Positions 51,963 through 61,005 are shown, counted from the first letter of the stretch. The stretch: 64,000 nucleotides of DNA from Saliniramus sp050485405 (GCA_050485405.1 JBJHBI010000002.1:62001-126000), one strand, 5' to 3'. The notes: a model not told the origin generated them from the letters alone. Made by a program: numbers and translations.

Positions 51963-52814
51963 ATGGACAAAGGTTTGGTCGGGCGAGAATTTCAAGGCCA
52001 CAGGGCAGCCGGTGAGCGCCGGGCGTCGCGGCTGCGCGGGCTCGCCGTTGCCTTCCTCGCCGGCGCCGCGATGCTGACGGGCCTGCCTGCGGGTACGGCG
52101 CCTGCTCTGGCCGAGAGCACCTCGATCACCTTCGCGCAGATCGATCGCCTGCCGCCGCCGCGACCGGGGAACCTGCAAGTCAGTCAGGCGCAACTGCCCG
52201 AGCCCCCCAGAGGCGTTCAGGGGATCGCCCCGCGCGGTTCCACGCAGCCGCCGGCGCAACATATGGCGGGAAGCGTCGGTGAGCCGCTCAGCCCCGAGCA
52301 GGTGGTGGCGCGGGCCAACGACTTCTTCAACGGCATCACGACGATGTATGCCAGCTTCACCCAGATGAATACGAATGGCGACCGCCTCACCGGTCAACTC
52401 TACGTCCATCGCCCGGGGCGCCTGCGCTTCGATTACGACGAGCCCGCGACCTTGCAGGTGATCGCCGACGGTCGGCAGGTCGCGATCCAGGACAGCCGGC
52501 TGAACACGCAGGATCTCTATCCGATCTCGCAGACGCCGCTGAAATTCCTGCTCGGTTCGCGCGTCAATCTGGGGCGCGACGTCAGCGTGCTCGGTGTCGA
52601 GCATCACGACGACGAGGTGGACATCAAGCTGGAAGACCGCTCGACGCTGGGTGGAACGTCGCAGGTGACGCTCACTTTCGACGACCGCGTATCCGACCTG
52701 AAGCGCTGGCGTATCCGTGACCCGCAGGGCTTCACCACCACCGTGGCGCTCGACGAGGTGGATTTCGAATCGCGTCTCGATTCCGGTCTGTTCGTGATCC
52801 TGCGAAACCGCTGA
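51963..52814 (+). CDS. lolA: Outer-membrane lipoprotein carrier LolA-family protein
   Basis: A 283-residue periplasmic protein. An N-terminal basic segment and hydrophobic core (AVAFLAGAAMLTGLPAGTAPALA) form a long signal peptide. A Pro-rich linker follows (about 58-100: LPPPRPGN, LPEPPRG). The LolA fold starts at MYASFTQMNTNGDRLTGQLYVHRPGRLRFDY (about 130-160) and continues to TVALDEVDFESRLDSGLFVI. LolA ferries lipoproteins from LolCDE to the outer membrane. The Pro-rich insert makes it longer than enteric LolA (about 200 residues). It is downstream of ftsK, a common arrangement. Confidence 0.88.
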   Translation: MDKGLVGREFQGHRAAGERRASRLRGLAVAFLAGAAMLTGLPAGTAPALAESTSITFAQIDRLPPPRPGNLQVSQAQLPEPPRGVQGIAPRGSTQPPAQHMAGSVGEPLSPEQVVARANDFFNGITTMYASFTQMNTNGDRLTGQLYVHRPGRLRFDYDEPATLQVIADGRQVAIQDSRLNTQDLYPISQTPLKFLLGSRVNLGRDVSVLGVEHHDDEVDIKLEDRSTLGGTSQVTLTFDDRVSDLKRWRIRDPQGFTTTVALDEVDFESRLDSGLFVILRNR

Positions 52815-52881
52815 CGATCGAAGGCGGAGTTTGCTGCAAACGCCACTTAACCCGGCGCGCGAAAACGCGTAAACGACGCGT

Positions 52882-54744
52882 ATGGCTCCTCCGCTTCTCC
52901 ATCTGCAGGGGGTGGCGCTGACTTTCGGCGGCACGCCCCTCATCGAAAACGCCGATCTCTCCGTCGCCCCACAGGAGCGCATCTGCCTCGTGGGTCGAAA
53001 CGGCTCGGGCAAGTCCACGCTGCTGAAGATGGCGGCGGGGCTCGTCGAGCCCGATTCCGGCACGCGATTCGTGCAGCCGGGCGCGACCCTGCGCTATCTG
53101 CCGCAGGAGCCCGATCTCACGGGCTACGAGACGCTCGCGGCCTATGTCGAGGACGGGCTCGGCCCCGCCGACGACGCCTATCGCGGCGAATATCTCCTCA
53201 CCGAACTCGGGCTCGACCCGGCGCGCGGCACGCAGGATCTCTCCGGCGGTGAGGCGCGCCGCGCGGCGCTCGCGCGCACGCTCGCCCCGTCCCCCGATAT
53301 TCTCCTGCTAGACGAGCCGACCAACCACCTCGATCTTCCCGCGATCGAATGGCTGGAGAACGAGCTCGCGGGAATGCGCACCGCGCTCGTCCTGATCAGC
53401 CACGACCGGCGTTTTCTCGAAAAGCTCTCGCGTGCCACCATCTGGCTCGATCGTGGCCAGACGCGGCGGCTGGAGGAGGGGTTCGGCTCCTTCGAGGCGT
53501 GGCGCGACAAGGTGATCGAGGAAGAAGAGCGCGATCGCCACAAGCTCACCCGCAAGATCGCGGCAGAGGAGGACTGGCTGCGCTACGGCGTGACGGCCCG
53601 GCGCAAGCGCAATGTGCGACGCCTCGGCGAGTTGCACGGTCTGCGCTCGGAATTGCGCGAGCAGCGCCGCGCCACCGGTGACGTCAAGCTCGCCGCGACC
53701 GAGGCCGAGACCTCCGGCAAGATCGTCATCGAGGCCAAGGGGGTCACGAAAGCTTATGACGCAACGCCTATCGTGCGTGATTTCTCGATCCGCATCGCGC
53801 GCGGCGATCGCGTCGGCATCGTCGGACCCAACGGAGCGGGAAAGACGACGCTGATCAACCTGCTGACGGGTGGGCTCGCGCCCGATACGGGCGCCGTGAA
53901 GATCGGCGCTTCCGTACAGATGGTGACGCTCGACCAGCGCCGCGAGAGCCTCGATCCGAGCTGGACGCTCGCCGAGGCGCTCACCGGCGGGCGCGGCGAT
54001 ACGGTGCAGGTGGGCGGCGAGACGAAGCACGTCGCGGGCTATATGAAGGACTTTCTCTTCCAGCCCGAGCAGATGCGCACCCCGATCGGCGTGCTCTCCG
54101 GCGGTGAGCGGGGCCGCTTGATGCTGGCACGGGCGCTCGCGCGTCCTTCGAACCTGCTCGTGCTCGACGAACCGACGAACGATCTCGACCTCGAAACGCT
54201 CGATCTTCTGCAGGAACTGCTCGGCGATTATGCCGGCACGCTGATCCTGATCAGCCATGATCGCGACTTCCTCGACCGTGTCGTCACCTCGACCGTGATG
54301 GCGGAGGGGGAGGGGCGCTGGCGCGAATATGCGGGCGGCTATTCCGACATGGTCGCCCAGCGCGGCGCCGGGGTCTCGGCGGAGGGCGGCGTCGCGACCG
54401 GGGCGAATTCGGGTGCGCGTAAAGGTGCGGGCGCGGAGAAGGCCGCCGCCAAGGTCGATTCCGCCAAGATCGATACCGCGAAGTCCGATTCCGCCGATAG
54501 CCGCAAGCGGCGCCTGTCCTTCAAGGAGAAACATGCGCTCGAAACGCTGCCCAAGCGGATCGCCGAGCTCGAAGCGCAGATCGCCAAGGTGCAGGTGGTG
54601 ATGGACGATCCCGACCTGTTCAGCCGCGATCCCGCGCGTTTCGAAGCGGCGACCGCCAAGCTCGGCGCGTTGCAGGTCGCCCTCAACGAGGCAGAGGAGC
54701 AGTGGCTCGAACTCGAAATGCTGCGCGAGGAGATCGAAGGCTGA
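52882..54744 (+). CDS. ABC-F family ATPase (Uup-like)
   Basis: Soluble protein with two ABC domains and no membrane segment, 620 residues. First domain: GRNGSGKSTL (about 43), LSGGEARRAALAR (about 120), LLLDEPTNHLDLPAIEWLE (about 142). Second: GPNGAGKTTLINLL (about 317), LSGGERGRLMLAR (about 412), LVLDEPTNDLDLETLD. A C-terminal coiled-coil (about 545-620) and Lys/Ala-rich linker with SAKIDTAKSDSA-type repeats identify it as Uup-like rather than EttA-like. ABC-F proteins act on ribosomes or DNA-associated processes; Uup is linked to ribosome assembly and transposon excision. Confidence 0.9.
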   Translation: MAPPLLHLQGVALTFGGTPLIENADLSVAPQERICLVGRNGSGKSTLLKMAAGLVEPDSGTRFVQPGATLRYLPQEPDLTGYETLAAYVEDGLGPADDAYRGEYLLTELGLDPARGTQDLSGGEARRAALARTLAPSPDILLLDEPTNHLDLPAIEWLENELAGMRTALVLISHDRRFLEKLSRATIWLDRGQTRRLEEGFGSFEAWRDKVIEEEERDRHKLTRKIAAEEDWLRYGVTARRKRNVRRLGELHGLRSELREQRRATGDVKLAATEAETSGKIVIEAKGVTKAYDATPIVRDFSIRIARGDRVGIVGPNGAGKTTLINLLTGGLAPDTGAVKIGASVQMVTLDQRRESLDPSWTLAEALTGGRGDTVQVGGETKHVAGYMKDFLFQPEQMRTPIGVLSGGERGRLMLARALARPSNLLVLDEPTNDLDLETLDLLQELLGDYAGTLILISHDRDFLDRVVTSTVMAEGEGRWREYAGGYSDMVAQRGAGVSAEGGVATGANSGARKGAGAEKAAAKVDSAKIDTAKSDSADSRKRRLSFKEKHALETLPKRIAELEAQIAKVQVVMDDPDLFSRDPARFEAATAKLGALQVALNEAEEQWLELEMLREEIEG

Positions 54745-54763
54745 TCGGGGGATCCCATGAAAA

Positions 54764-54790
54764 CGGCCCCGGAAACACGTCCCGGGGCCG
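54764..54790. terminator. Bidirectional terminator between the ABC-F gene and dctP
   Basis: Perfect 9-bp stem CGGCCCCGG (54764-54772) / CCGGGGCCG (54782-54790) with a 9-nt loop. AAAA on its left gives a T run for minus-strand transcripts from the TRAP operon; the + side ends CTTCG. Confidence 0.75.
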
Positions 54791-54816
54791 CTTCGTAAGC
54801 TGGCGCTTCAAAGCTA

Positions 54817-55884
54817 TCAGCTGCGGCGACCGGCGAGCATCGGCTCGGTCATCATGCCGCTGTATTCGCGAGCCTTTTCGAGATAGGGCTCGTAGCTCTC
54901 AAGCACGCGGGCGACATTGCTGTGCTCCGCGCGCAGTTCCTCGCGGACCTCTTCCCAGGCCTCGCGCTGGGCGATGGTGATGTCTTCCGGCCACGGCAGG
55001 AATTCGACACCGGCTTCCTGAAGCTCGCGGGTGGCCTGCGCGTTGTAATAGTCGAACTGCGCATGCATTTCGAGCGCCGCGGCATAGGCGGCGCCTTCGC
55101 AGATCGCCTTGAGATCGTCGGGCAACTCGTCGAAGGCGTCCTGGTTGAAGACGACGGCGACGGCTGCGCCCGGCTCGGCATAGGCGGGGACGTAGCACAG
55201 ATTGGTGATGCGCTGCAGGCCGAAGGCCTGGTCGAGCATCGGGCCGACCCATTCCGCAGCGTCGATCGCACCCGATTGCAGCGCCTGGAAGATCTCGCCG
55301 GCCGGCATCAGCACGGCATTGACGCCGAGCTTGCGCATCATGTCGGCGCCGAGGCCGGCAATGCGCATGTTGAGCCCGTCGAGATCCTCGACGCTCTCCA
55401 GGCGCTCCTTGAACCACCCACCGGACTGGGTGTTCGAATTGCCGGAATAGAACGGCTTGAGGTTACGCTCGGCATAGATGTCGTCGAACAGTTCCTGTCC
55501 GCCGCCCCATTTCAGCCAGGCGAAATGCTCGTTCGAGGTCATGCCGAACGGCACGCCGGTGAACCAGTGCAGCGCAGCCTCGCGACCGGCGGCATAGTAG
55601 GGAGGGCCGTGGACCACGGGCACCGTGCCCGCCTGCGCGGCATCCTCGACGTCGAGCGGCGGTACGAGTTCGCCGGCGCCGTAGACGGTGAGCTCCATGC
55701 GCCCGTCCGACATGAGTTTCACCAACTCGGCATAGCGGGTCACATTGGTGCCCACGCCCGGCGCGGCAGCCGGGAAGGACGAGGCGATATCCCACTGCAC
55801 GCGACCGCTGGCGATGGCCGGGGCGGCGAGAGTGGTGGCGGTCGTCGCGGCGGCGCCGCCCAACAGGAACGTTCTGCGTTTCAT
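54817..55884 (-). CDS. dctP: TRAP transporter substrate-binding protein DctP
   Basis: Periplasmic solute receptor of 355 residues. The leader MKRRTFLLGGAAATTATTLAAPA looks like a Tat signal. The mature part has the DctP pattern: FPAAAPGVGTNVTRYAELVK, LKPFYSGNSNTQSGG, LNMRIAGLGADMMRKLGVNAVLMPAGEIFQALQSGAIDAAEWVGP (the signature helix with the conserved Arg, about 165-210). Features fit mannitol/chloroaromatic- or keto-acid-type TRAP SBPs, but the ligand is unknown. The start ATG has GGAGGG 8 nt upstream. Confidence 0.92.
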   Translation of the reverse strand: MKRRTFLLGGAAATTATTLAAPAIASGRVQWDIASSFPAAAPGVGTNVTRYAELVKLMSDGRMELTVYGAGELVPPLDVEDAAQAGTVPVVHGPPYYAAGREAALHWFTGVPFGMTSNEHFAWLKWGGGQELFDDIYAERNLKPFYSGNSNTQSGGWFKERLESVEDLDGLNMRIAGLGADMMRKLGVNAVLMPAGEIFQALQSGAIDAAEWVGPMLDQAFGLQRITNLCYVPAYAEPGAAVAVVFNQDAFDELPDDLKAICEGAAYAAALEMHAQFDYYNAQATRELQEAGVEFLPWPEDITIAQREAWEEVREELRAEHSNVARVLESYEPYLEKAREYSGMMTEPMLAGRRS

Positions 55885-55970
55885 ATAGCGATCCTCCCTC
55901 TGGATCATTGATGTCATGCCGCCTTGCGACGGCGCTCTTTGTCTTCGCCCGAAGCCGGTTGCGCCGGCAC

Positions 55971-57509
55971 TCATCCGAAGATCACTCCCGGCAACCACGT
56001 CGCCAGCTCGGGCACTGCCATCAGGATGCCCAGAGCGACGAGTTGCAGCAAGACGAAAGGTATGACTCCGCGATAAATATCGATGGTCGTCACCGATCTC
56101 GGTGCGACTGAGCGGAAATAGAACAGCGCGAAGCCGAATGGCGGCGTCAGGAAGCTCGTCTGGAGGTTCATGGCAAGCAGCACCGCGAACCAGACCGGCG
56201 ATATATCCGTCCCCAGAATCGCCGGGCCGAGCAGCGGCACGACGATGTAGATGATCTCGATCGCCTCCAGAATGAAGCCGAGAATGAAGACGAGCACCAT
56301 GATCAGGAGCAGCGCGCCCCACTGACCGCCCGGCAGATCGCTCATCAGCCGCACGACGAGGCGATCGCCGCCGAAACCGCGGAAGACGAGGGCGAGCATC
56401 GAGGCGGCGATGACGATGCCGAACACCATGCCGGAGATCTTCATCGTGTCGCCGAGCGCACCCTGCAGCGCACCGCGCCCCCACAGCCGGATGGCGGCGA
56501 TCAGGATACCGAGCGCGATGACGATCGCCCCGGCGAGCGCGAACATGCCGGCGGGTGTATCGAGCGCGGCGCGCCCCATCCCCATCATGCGCAGGGCGAC
56601 GAGGGCGAAGGCGGCGATACCCGCTCCCGCGACGAGATAACGCTCCACCGGCAAGCGCAGGGCCTGCCAGGAGGCCAACAGCATCGCGCCGACGGCGCCG
56701 AGCCCGGCGGCCTCCGTCGCCGTCGCGACACCGGCCAGGATCGAGCCCAGCACGGAGACGATCAGCAGCATCGGCGGCAGGAAGGTGAAGATCACCTCCG
56801 CCCAGCTGACCGGCTCCGCCTTGGGCGGGGCGACGGCGCCCTTGGCCGGGCGCAGTACGAAGAGCAGATACAATGCGTAGAGACCGACCAGCATCAGGCC
56901 CGGAATGAGCGCCCCGGCGAACAGATCGCCCACGGAAACCGGCATCGGCGCGAAATTGCCCGCGCGCTGCTGCGCTTCGAGATAGGTATTGCCGATCTGG
57001 TCACCCAGCAGGACGAGCAGGATCGAGGGCGGGATGATCTGGCCGAGCGTGCCGGATGCGCAGATCAGCCCGGAAGCTCGCCGCGTGGGAATCCCGGCAT
57101 CCATCATCGGCTTGAGCGCGACGAGCACGAGCATGACCACCGTCGCGCCGATGATCCCCGTCGCAGCGGCGATCATGGCGGAGAAGGCGAGCACCGAGAG
57201 GCCCATTCCGCGCGGCGATCCGCCGAGCATGCGCGCGAGTACGCCCAGCATGTTCTCCGCGAGGCGGGCCCGCTCCAGCAGCACCCCCATGATCACGAAG
57301 AGCGGCACCGCCATGAGCAGGGTGTTGTTCATCACCCCCCAGACGCGGTTGGGAAACAGGGCGAGCAGGTTGAGATTGAAGGAGTCGAAGAAGAAGGCGA
57401 CGACGGCGACGAGCATCGGAATGCCCGCGATCGCGAGCATCGCGGGCACCCCGCTCAGGATCCCGGCGAAGAGCCCGACCACCATGATGATGAGGAAGAT
57501 TTCCGACAC
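55971..57509 (-). CDS. dctM: TRAP transporter large permease DctM
   Basis: A 512-residue inner-membrane protein with 12 or more hydrophobic segments. DctM motifs: MGVLLERARLAENMLG (about 75), GMGLSVLAFSAMIAAATGIIGATVVML (about 100), RASGLICASGTLGQIIPPSI (about 145) and QTSFLTPPFGFALFYFRSV near the end. It is the ion-coupled transport subunit. Start is GTG at 57509, 2 nt after the dctQ stop. Confidence 0.93.
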   Translation of the reverse strand: MSEIFLIIMVVGLFAGILSGVPAMLAIAGIPMLVAVVAFFFDSFNLNLLALFPNRVWGVMNNTLLMAVPLFVIMGVLLERARLAENMLGVLARMLGGSPRGMGLSVLAFSAMIAAATGIIGATVVMLVLVALKPMMDAGIPTRRASGLICASGTLGQIIPPSILLVLLGDQIGNTYLEAQQRAGNFAPMPVSVGDLFAGALIPGLMLVGLYALYLLFVLRPAKGAVAPPKAEPVSWAEVIFTFLPPMLLIVSVLGSILAGVATATEAAGLGAVGAMLLASWQALRLPVERYLVAGAGIAAFALVALRMMGMGRAALDTPAGMFALAGAIVIALGILIAAIRLWGRGALQGALGDTMKISGMVFGIVIAASMLALVFRGFGGDRLVVRLMSDLPGGQWGALLLIMVLVFILGFILEAIEIIYIVVPLLGPAILGTDISPVWFAVLLAMNLQTSFLTPPFGFALFYFRSVAPRSVTTIDIYRGVIPFVLLQLVALGILMAVPELATWLPGVIFG

Positions 57510-57511
57510 GC

Positions 57512-58075
57512 TCAGATCGTCCCGCTCGTGGTCGCGGAGGCGGGCGGGTCGGGATCGACCGGCGGTTCCCCCCGCTCGATCGCGCGTTCGGTTTCGTATT
57601 TGCGGATGAAGGCGGCGATTCCCTGGATGATCATGAGGAACGCGGCCACGGGCAGGGCGGTCTTCACGAGGAAGAGGCCGTGCAATCCGCCGGTCTCGAG
57701 CGCGCGCTCGCGGATCGACCAGCTATAGGAGAGGTTCGGCCAGTAGGCGAGAATGGTCAGCGCGAAGAGCGGGATCAGAAGCAGCGCGAGGGCGAGCCCT
57801 TCGGCCCAGATCCGGTATCGCGGGGAGAGGCGCTCGGAGAGCACTTCGACGCGCACATGCCCGTCACGCGCGAGGCAGACCGGCAGCGAGAAGATCATGA
57901 ACACGGCGAACATGTAGCTCGCGAGGTTCTGGAGCTGGATGAAGCCGACGCCGAACCCGTAACGCAGCACGACGATCGTCAGCACCGAGCAGACGAGCAC
58001 CATCGCCGCGAGCATGCAGACCGCACGCGCAAAAAGATCCGCCATGCGGCTCGCATGTCCGAAATAACGCACCAC
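57512..58075 (-). CDS. dctQ: TRAP transporter small permease DctQ
   Basis: A 187-residue membrane protein with four hydrophobic segments and the DctQ stretch VFMIFSLPVCLARDGHVRVEVLSERL (about 55-80). It pairs with DctM. The listed start is a GTG at 58075; an ATG at 58045 (MADLFARAV) is a reasonable alternative and neither has a strong ribosome-binding site. First gene of the dctQMP operon. The C-terminal tail is Pro/Asp-rich. Confidence 0.88.
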   Translation of the reverse strand: MVRYFGHASRMADLFARAVCMLAAMVLVCSVLTIVVLRYGFGVGFIQLQNLASYMFAVFMIFSLPVCLARDGHVRVEVLSERLSPRYRIWAEGLALALLLIPLFALTILAYWPNLSYSWSIRERALETGGLHGLFLVKTALPVAAFLMIIQGIAAFIRKYETERAIERGEPPVDPDPPASATTSGTI

Positions 58076-58196
58076 CTTGCTCGAATCCCTCCACGCTTTT
58101 CGGCATAGAACCAGCCTGCGTATGAGAGGTCAATAAGCGTAGGGTGGCGCGTTCTCGCGGATCGATATTTCGGCGAATGCCCGTTCGGGCTGCGCG

Positions 58197-58580
58197 TCAG
58201 CCCGTAGGCTGCGGCGCTGCCGCGGAGAGGCCGGCGGCGAGTTCGCGGTTGATGTTGATCATCGTCGCGAGCGCCTGCTTCGACGGTCGCGTGCTTGCCA
58301 TGAGGATCTCGGAGAGCATGAACACCGCGAGATTGGCGACGTTCTCGCGGACCTGCGCCGGAAGCGGATTCTCCGGCGTGGTCGCGGAGGTCGCAAAGAT
58401 CGTCCAGAGCTGCCGGTTGAAGGCGAGGGCGTCGTCGAGCGGGGCTGCGTCGCTCTCGAGCTGGTCATGCGCGGCCTGAAGCTTGCCGGCTGCCTTGATC
58501 AGCAGGGTCGCTTCCAGTTCGCGGGGCGGGAGAGGAGCGGCTTTCGCGACTTTCGCGTAGGCATTGGCAGCCGAATTCAT
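58197..58580 (-). CDS. flaF: Flagellar biosynthesis regulator FlaF
   Basis: A 127-residue cytoplasmic protein with the FlaF pattern: MNSAANAYAKVAKAAPLPPRELEATLLIKAAGKL, then LAFNRQLWTIFATSA and VRENVANLAVFML. FlaF promotes flagellin production or secretion and counteracts FlbT in alphaproteobacteria. ATG 58580 has AGAGG just upstream; the ORF to 58622 is not supported. A perfect CtrA box is 49-63 nt upstream. Confidence 0.92.
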   Translation of the reverse strand: MNSAANAYAKVAKAAPLPPRELEATLLIKAAGKLQAAHDQLESDAAPLDDALAFNRQLWTIFATSATTPENPLPAQVRENVANLAVFMLSEILMASTRPSKQALATMININRELAAGLSAAAPQPTG

Positions 58581-58791
58581 GGTCGACCTCTTATGTGAGC
58601 TTGGGCTGCAAGCTTTAACCATAGGCTCTTAAAAATGGCTTAAGCGGACAAATTCCGCTTTTGCAAGTTGATGCGAGGATTTATCAAATAGCATCGCTAT
58701 AAATACAGTTTCTTTAAAATGCGATCGAAGCTCTTTGGCGTACGTTCACGGTTCGATGGTATGATCAACTTGTGATTTAGGAGTACCGGCC
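58581..58791. other. Divergent flaF/flaG promoter region
   Basis: 211 nt, AT-rich for this chromosome, with the CtrA box at 58629-58643 and AGGAG at 58779-58783 before flaG. No sigma-54 motif of good quality seen. Confidence 0.5.
58629..58643 (-). promoter_or_regulatory. CtrA box upstream of flaF
   Basis: TTAA (58629-58632), 7 nt, TTAA (58640-58643): a perfect consensus. It is 49 nt upstream of the flaF ATG and about 150 nt from flaG. Confidence 0.72.
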
Positions 58792-59163
58792 ATGATGGAT
58801 TTCGGTATAGGTTCCAGCGGTAACTGGTCATGCGCGACCGAGCTTCGCCGTGACGGTGCCGGCACGCAACGTGAAACGCGTGCGGATAGCCGCACGGACG
58901 CAAACGTGACCGCGAAGGCGGTCGAGGAGGCGTCGCGCAGCGGCACTGATCGCGGCGACGACGCGCTCGATCTACCGGGCGCCGATCGACAGGTGCGCTT
59001 CGAGCGGGATGCGGAGATCGGCGCCTTGCTGTTTCAGGTGATCAACACCCGAAACGACGAGGTCGTCTTTCAGTTGCCGACCGAGGTGATGCTCAATCTT
59101 CGCAAGTTCTATGCGGAAACCCCGCCGCCGCCGGGCGAGCCGTCCTTCCAGGCTGCTCTGTAG
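58792..59163 (+). CDS. FlaG-like flagellar protein
   Basis: A 123-residue protein. The N-terminal 65 residues are polar and probably disordered. The C-terminal part VRFERDAEIGALLFQVINTRNDEVVFQLPTE-type region (about 70-105, with QLPTEVMLNLRKFYAE) follows the FlaG layout of two beta strands and an [IQ]P-E helix. FlaG affects filament length or cap function in other bacteria. Start ATG 58792 has AGGAG 8 nt upstream. Lies between flaF and flbT on the opposite strand. Confidence 0.7.
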   Translation: MMDFGIGSSGNWSCATELRRDGAGTQRETRADSRTDANVTAKAVEEASRSGTDRGDDALDLPGADRQVRFERDAEIGALLFQVINTRNDEVVFQLPTEVMLNLRKFYAETPPPPGEPSFQAAL

Positions 59164-59184
59164 ACGCATCATCTTCACGATAGA

Positions 59185-59208
59185 AAAGGGCCCCGCAGAG
59201 GGCCCTTT
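59185..59208. terminator. Bidirectional terminator flaG / flbT
   Basis: Perfect 9-bp stem AAAGGGCCC (59185-59193) / GGGCCCTTT (59200-59208), 6-nt loop, T-rich on both strands. Serves convergent flaG and flbT. Confidence 0.85.
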
Positions 59209-59248
59209 CTCGTTGCGCGTATCACCGGGTGACGAAAATGGGTCTGCC

Positions 59249-59704
59249 TCAGACCTTGGGCGCCTGTGCCTCGACCGCCGTGTCATCAACGGCATCGCTC
59301 GAGGTTTCGCTCACCGAAGTGGTCGCCATGGCCAGGAGCTCCGCCTCGTAGGCGATCAGCTTGCGGGCCTGTTTCATGGCCTTGTAGATCTTGCCCTCGC
59401 GCAGTTGCTCGTAGATCAGCAGGATATGCGGACGCGTGCCGGGGGCTGCCTGCATGATCTGGTTCGCGATCTCGACGAAGGCCGTCTCGCCGGCCGTGTT
59501 GTCATCGGCCAGATACATGTGTTCGAGCGCGACGTAGAGCCGCTTGCAGGGCGTATCCGCTTCGGTCTGCGTGATGATGTCGCTCTCGCGCAGGATACGG
59601 CTCTGCGATTCCACCACGAAGGTCGACCGCCGCGGCCCGTTGCGAATGGTGGTGTCGCCGATGATCAGCCGTTCGTTCGGCTTCAGCTCGATCCGTAAGG
59701 GCAT
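59249..59704 (-). CDS. flbT: Flagellin translation regulator FlbT
   Basis: A 151-residue protein with the FlbT signature MPLRIELKPNERLIIGDTTIRNG at the start, then ILRESDIITQTEADTPCKRLYVALEHMYL and KIYKAMKQARKLIAYE. In Caulobacter FlbT binds flagellin mRNA leaders and promotes their decay; in other species it is an activator. ATG 59704 has GGGAGAGAG upstream. The C-terminal 25 residues are acidic and Ser/Thr-rich. Confidence 0.93.
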   Translation of the reverse strand: MPLRIELKPNERLIIGDTTIRNGPRRSTFVVESQSRILRESDIITQTEADTPCKRLYVALEHMYLADDNTAGETAFVEIANQIMQAAPGTRPHILLIYEQLREGKIYKAMKQARKLIAYEAELLAMATTSVSETSSDAVDDTAVEAQAPKV

Positions 59705-59745
59705 CACTCTCTCCCGCTGCGCTGCGAAAGCGTAAGCGCGCGTGG

Positions 59746-59760
59746 TTAACGGCACGTAAA
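59746..59760 (-). promoter_or_regulatory. Degenerate CtrA-like box before flbT
   Basis: TTAA (59746-59749), 7 nt, TAAA (59757-59760); 7 of 8 consensus bases. It overlaps the terminator of the upstream flagellin gene, so it may be coincidental. Confidence 0.35.
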
Positions 59761-59786
59761 ACGGCGGCAGGGAAGCCCCGCCGCCG
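59758..59786 (-). terminator. Terminator of flagellin gene 1
   Basis: 11-bp stem with one mismatch (CGGCGGCAGGG at 59762-59772 / CCCCGCCGCCG at 59776-59786) followed by TTTT on the minus strand. It lies 43 nt after the flagellin stop. Confidence 0.8.
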
Positions 59787-59829
59787 CTCGTTGTCGATGA
59801 TGTGCAGGATCGTTCAGCGCAGGAATCGA

Positions 59830-61005
59830 TCAGCGCAGGAGCTGGAGGATCGACTGGTCGTTCTGGATCGCGAGCGAGAGGGCGGACTGGCCGAGCTGCT
59901 GCTTCGTCTGCAGAGCCAGGTTGTTGGCGGCTTCCTCGTTCATGTCCGCGAGGGTCAGGCCGTCCGCGCCGGCCTTCAACGTGTTCACCATCTCATTGGT
60001 GAAATTCTCGCGGTTTTCGATGATCGTCTGCGCGGTGCCGAGCTGGCTCGACAGGCTGCGCAACTCGTCGACACCACCTTGAAGCGCTTCCAGGCGCGAT
60101 TCCAGATTGGTGTTGGAGGCGAAGGTGGTTTCATCACCTTCGGTCCCGCCCAAACGATCCGCCGTCACGTTGCCGAATGCCGTGCCGTCGGCCTGGTTCG
60201 CGCTGACGGTGAAGCTCGTGCGATCGTCACCCGTGAGCTCGTTGAACACGACTTCGAGCATGTCGCCCATGAGCAGGTTGTTGCCGTTATAGCCGGAATC
60301 GCGGGCCAGCGCGTTCAACTCGTCACGCAGATCGTTGTAGCTGTTCATCAATGCCTCGCGGGCATCGGTGAGATCGCCGACGGCGTCGATGTTCCCGCCA
60401 TCGGATGCGTCCTCGCCGAGGACGACTTCCTGGCCGCTTTGGTTGACGATGGTGAAGCCGTCGCCGGCGTCATTGAGTGTCGCCGAAAGGCCCGCATTCT
60501 GAAAATCCGAGCTCGCATTGATTCCGTCAACGATGATCTGGGCATTTTCTTCCGCCGTGCCAGCCAGGTCACCGTCCCCCGCCGACCCTTCGAAGGTGAT
60601 GCTTATCGGCGCGTCGTCGCCCACGGTCGCTTCTACGGTGAAGTCGCCCGAATCGTCAGTGGGTGCGGTTATGTTGTCCGATTCCGGCGGTTCGGAGCCC
60701 GGATCCTGCAGGGCCTGGCGCACCTGGCCGATCATGGTCTCCATCGTGTTCGTGATCGATTCAAGCCCCTTGGAGGCGGCATCGACCGTCTTCATGCCGT
60801 TCTGCATGCCCTGCGTGATCGAGGAGAGATCATTCGCGCGGCCATTCAGGCCCTGGGCGGTGAAGAAGGCGGCAGCGTCGTCGAGCGGACCGTTGACCTT
60901 GAGGCCGGTGGCCAGGCGGTTCTGCGTCTGCTCGAGTAGATTGGCGGTTCCCTGCAAGGATAGCAGGTTGGAACGAACGCCTGCGGATAGATTGATTTGC
61001 GACAT
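59830..61005 (-). CDS. Flagellin 1
   Basis: Filament subunit of 391 residues. The N-terminal D0/D1 part (INLSAGVRSNLLSLQGTANL, RLATGLKVNGPLDDAAAFF) and C-terminal part (ELRSLSSQLGTAQTIIENRE, LGQSALSLAIQNDQSILQLL) are nearly identical to flagellin 2; residues about 120-230 are divergent, acidic and surface-exposed. Exported by the flagellar type III system. ATG 61005 has GGGAG 8 nt upstream. It is the downstream copy of a tandem duplication. Confidence 0.95.
   Translation of the reverse strand: MSQINLSAGVRSNLLSLQGTANLLEQTQNRLATGLKVNGPLDDAAAFFTAQGLNGRANDLSSITQGMQNGMKTVDAASKGLESITNTMETMIGQVRQALQDPGSEPPESDNITAPTDDSGDFTVEATVGDDAPISITFEGSAGDGDLAGTAEENAQIIVDGINASSDFQNAGLSATLNDAGDGFTIVNQSGQEVVLGEDASDGGNIDAVGDLTDAREALMNSYNDLRDELNALARDSGYNGNNLLMGDMLEVVFNELTGDDRTSFTVSANQADGTAFGNVTADRLGGTEGDETTFASNTNLESRLEALQGGVDELRSLSSQLGTAQTIIENRENFTNEMVNTLKAGADGLTLADMNEEAANNLALQTKQQLGQSALSLAIQNDQSILQLLR

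Noticed and set aside
48971..51970. Minus-strand frame of 999 codons
   Set aside because: Antisense to ftsK; low-complexity shadow of a GC-rich gene.
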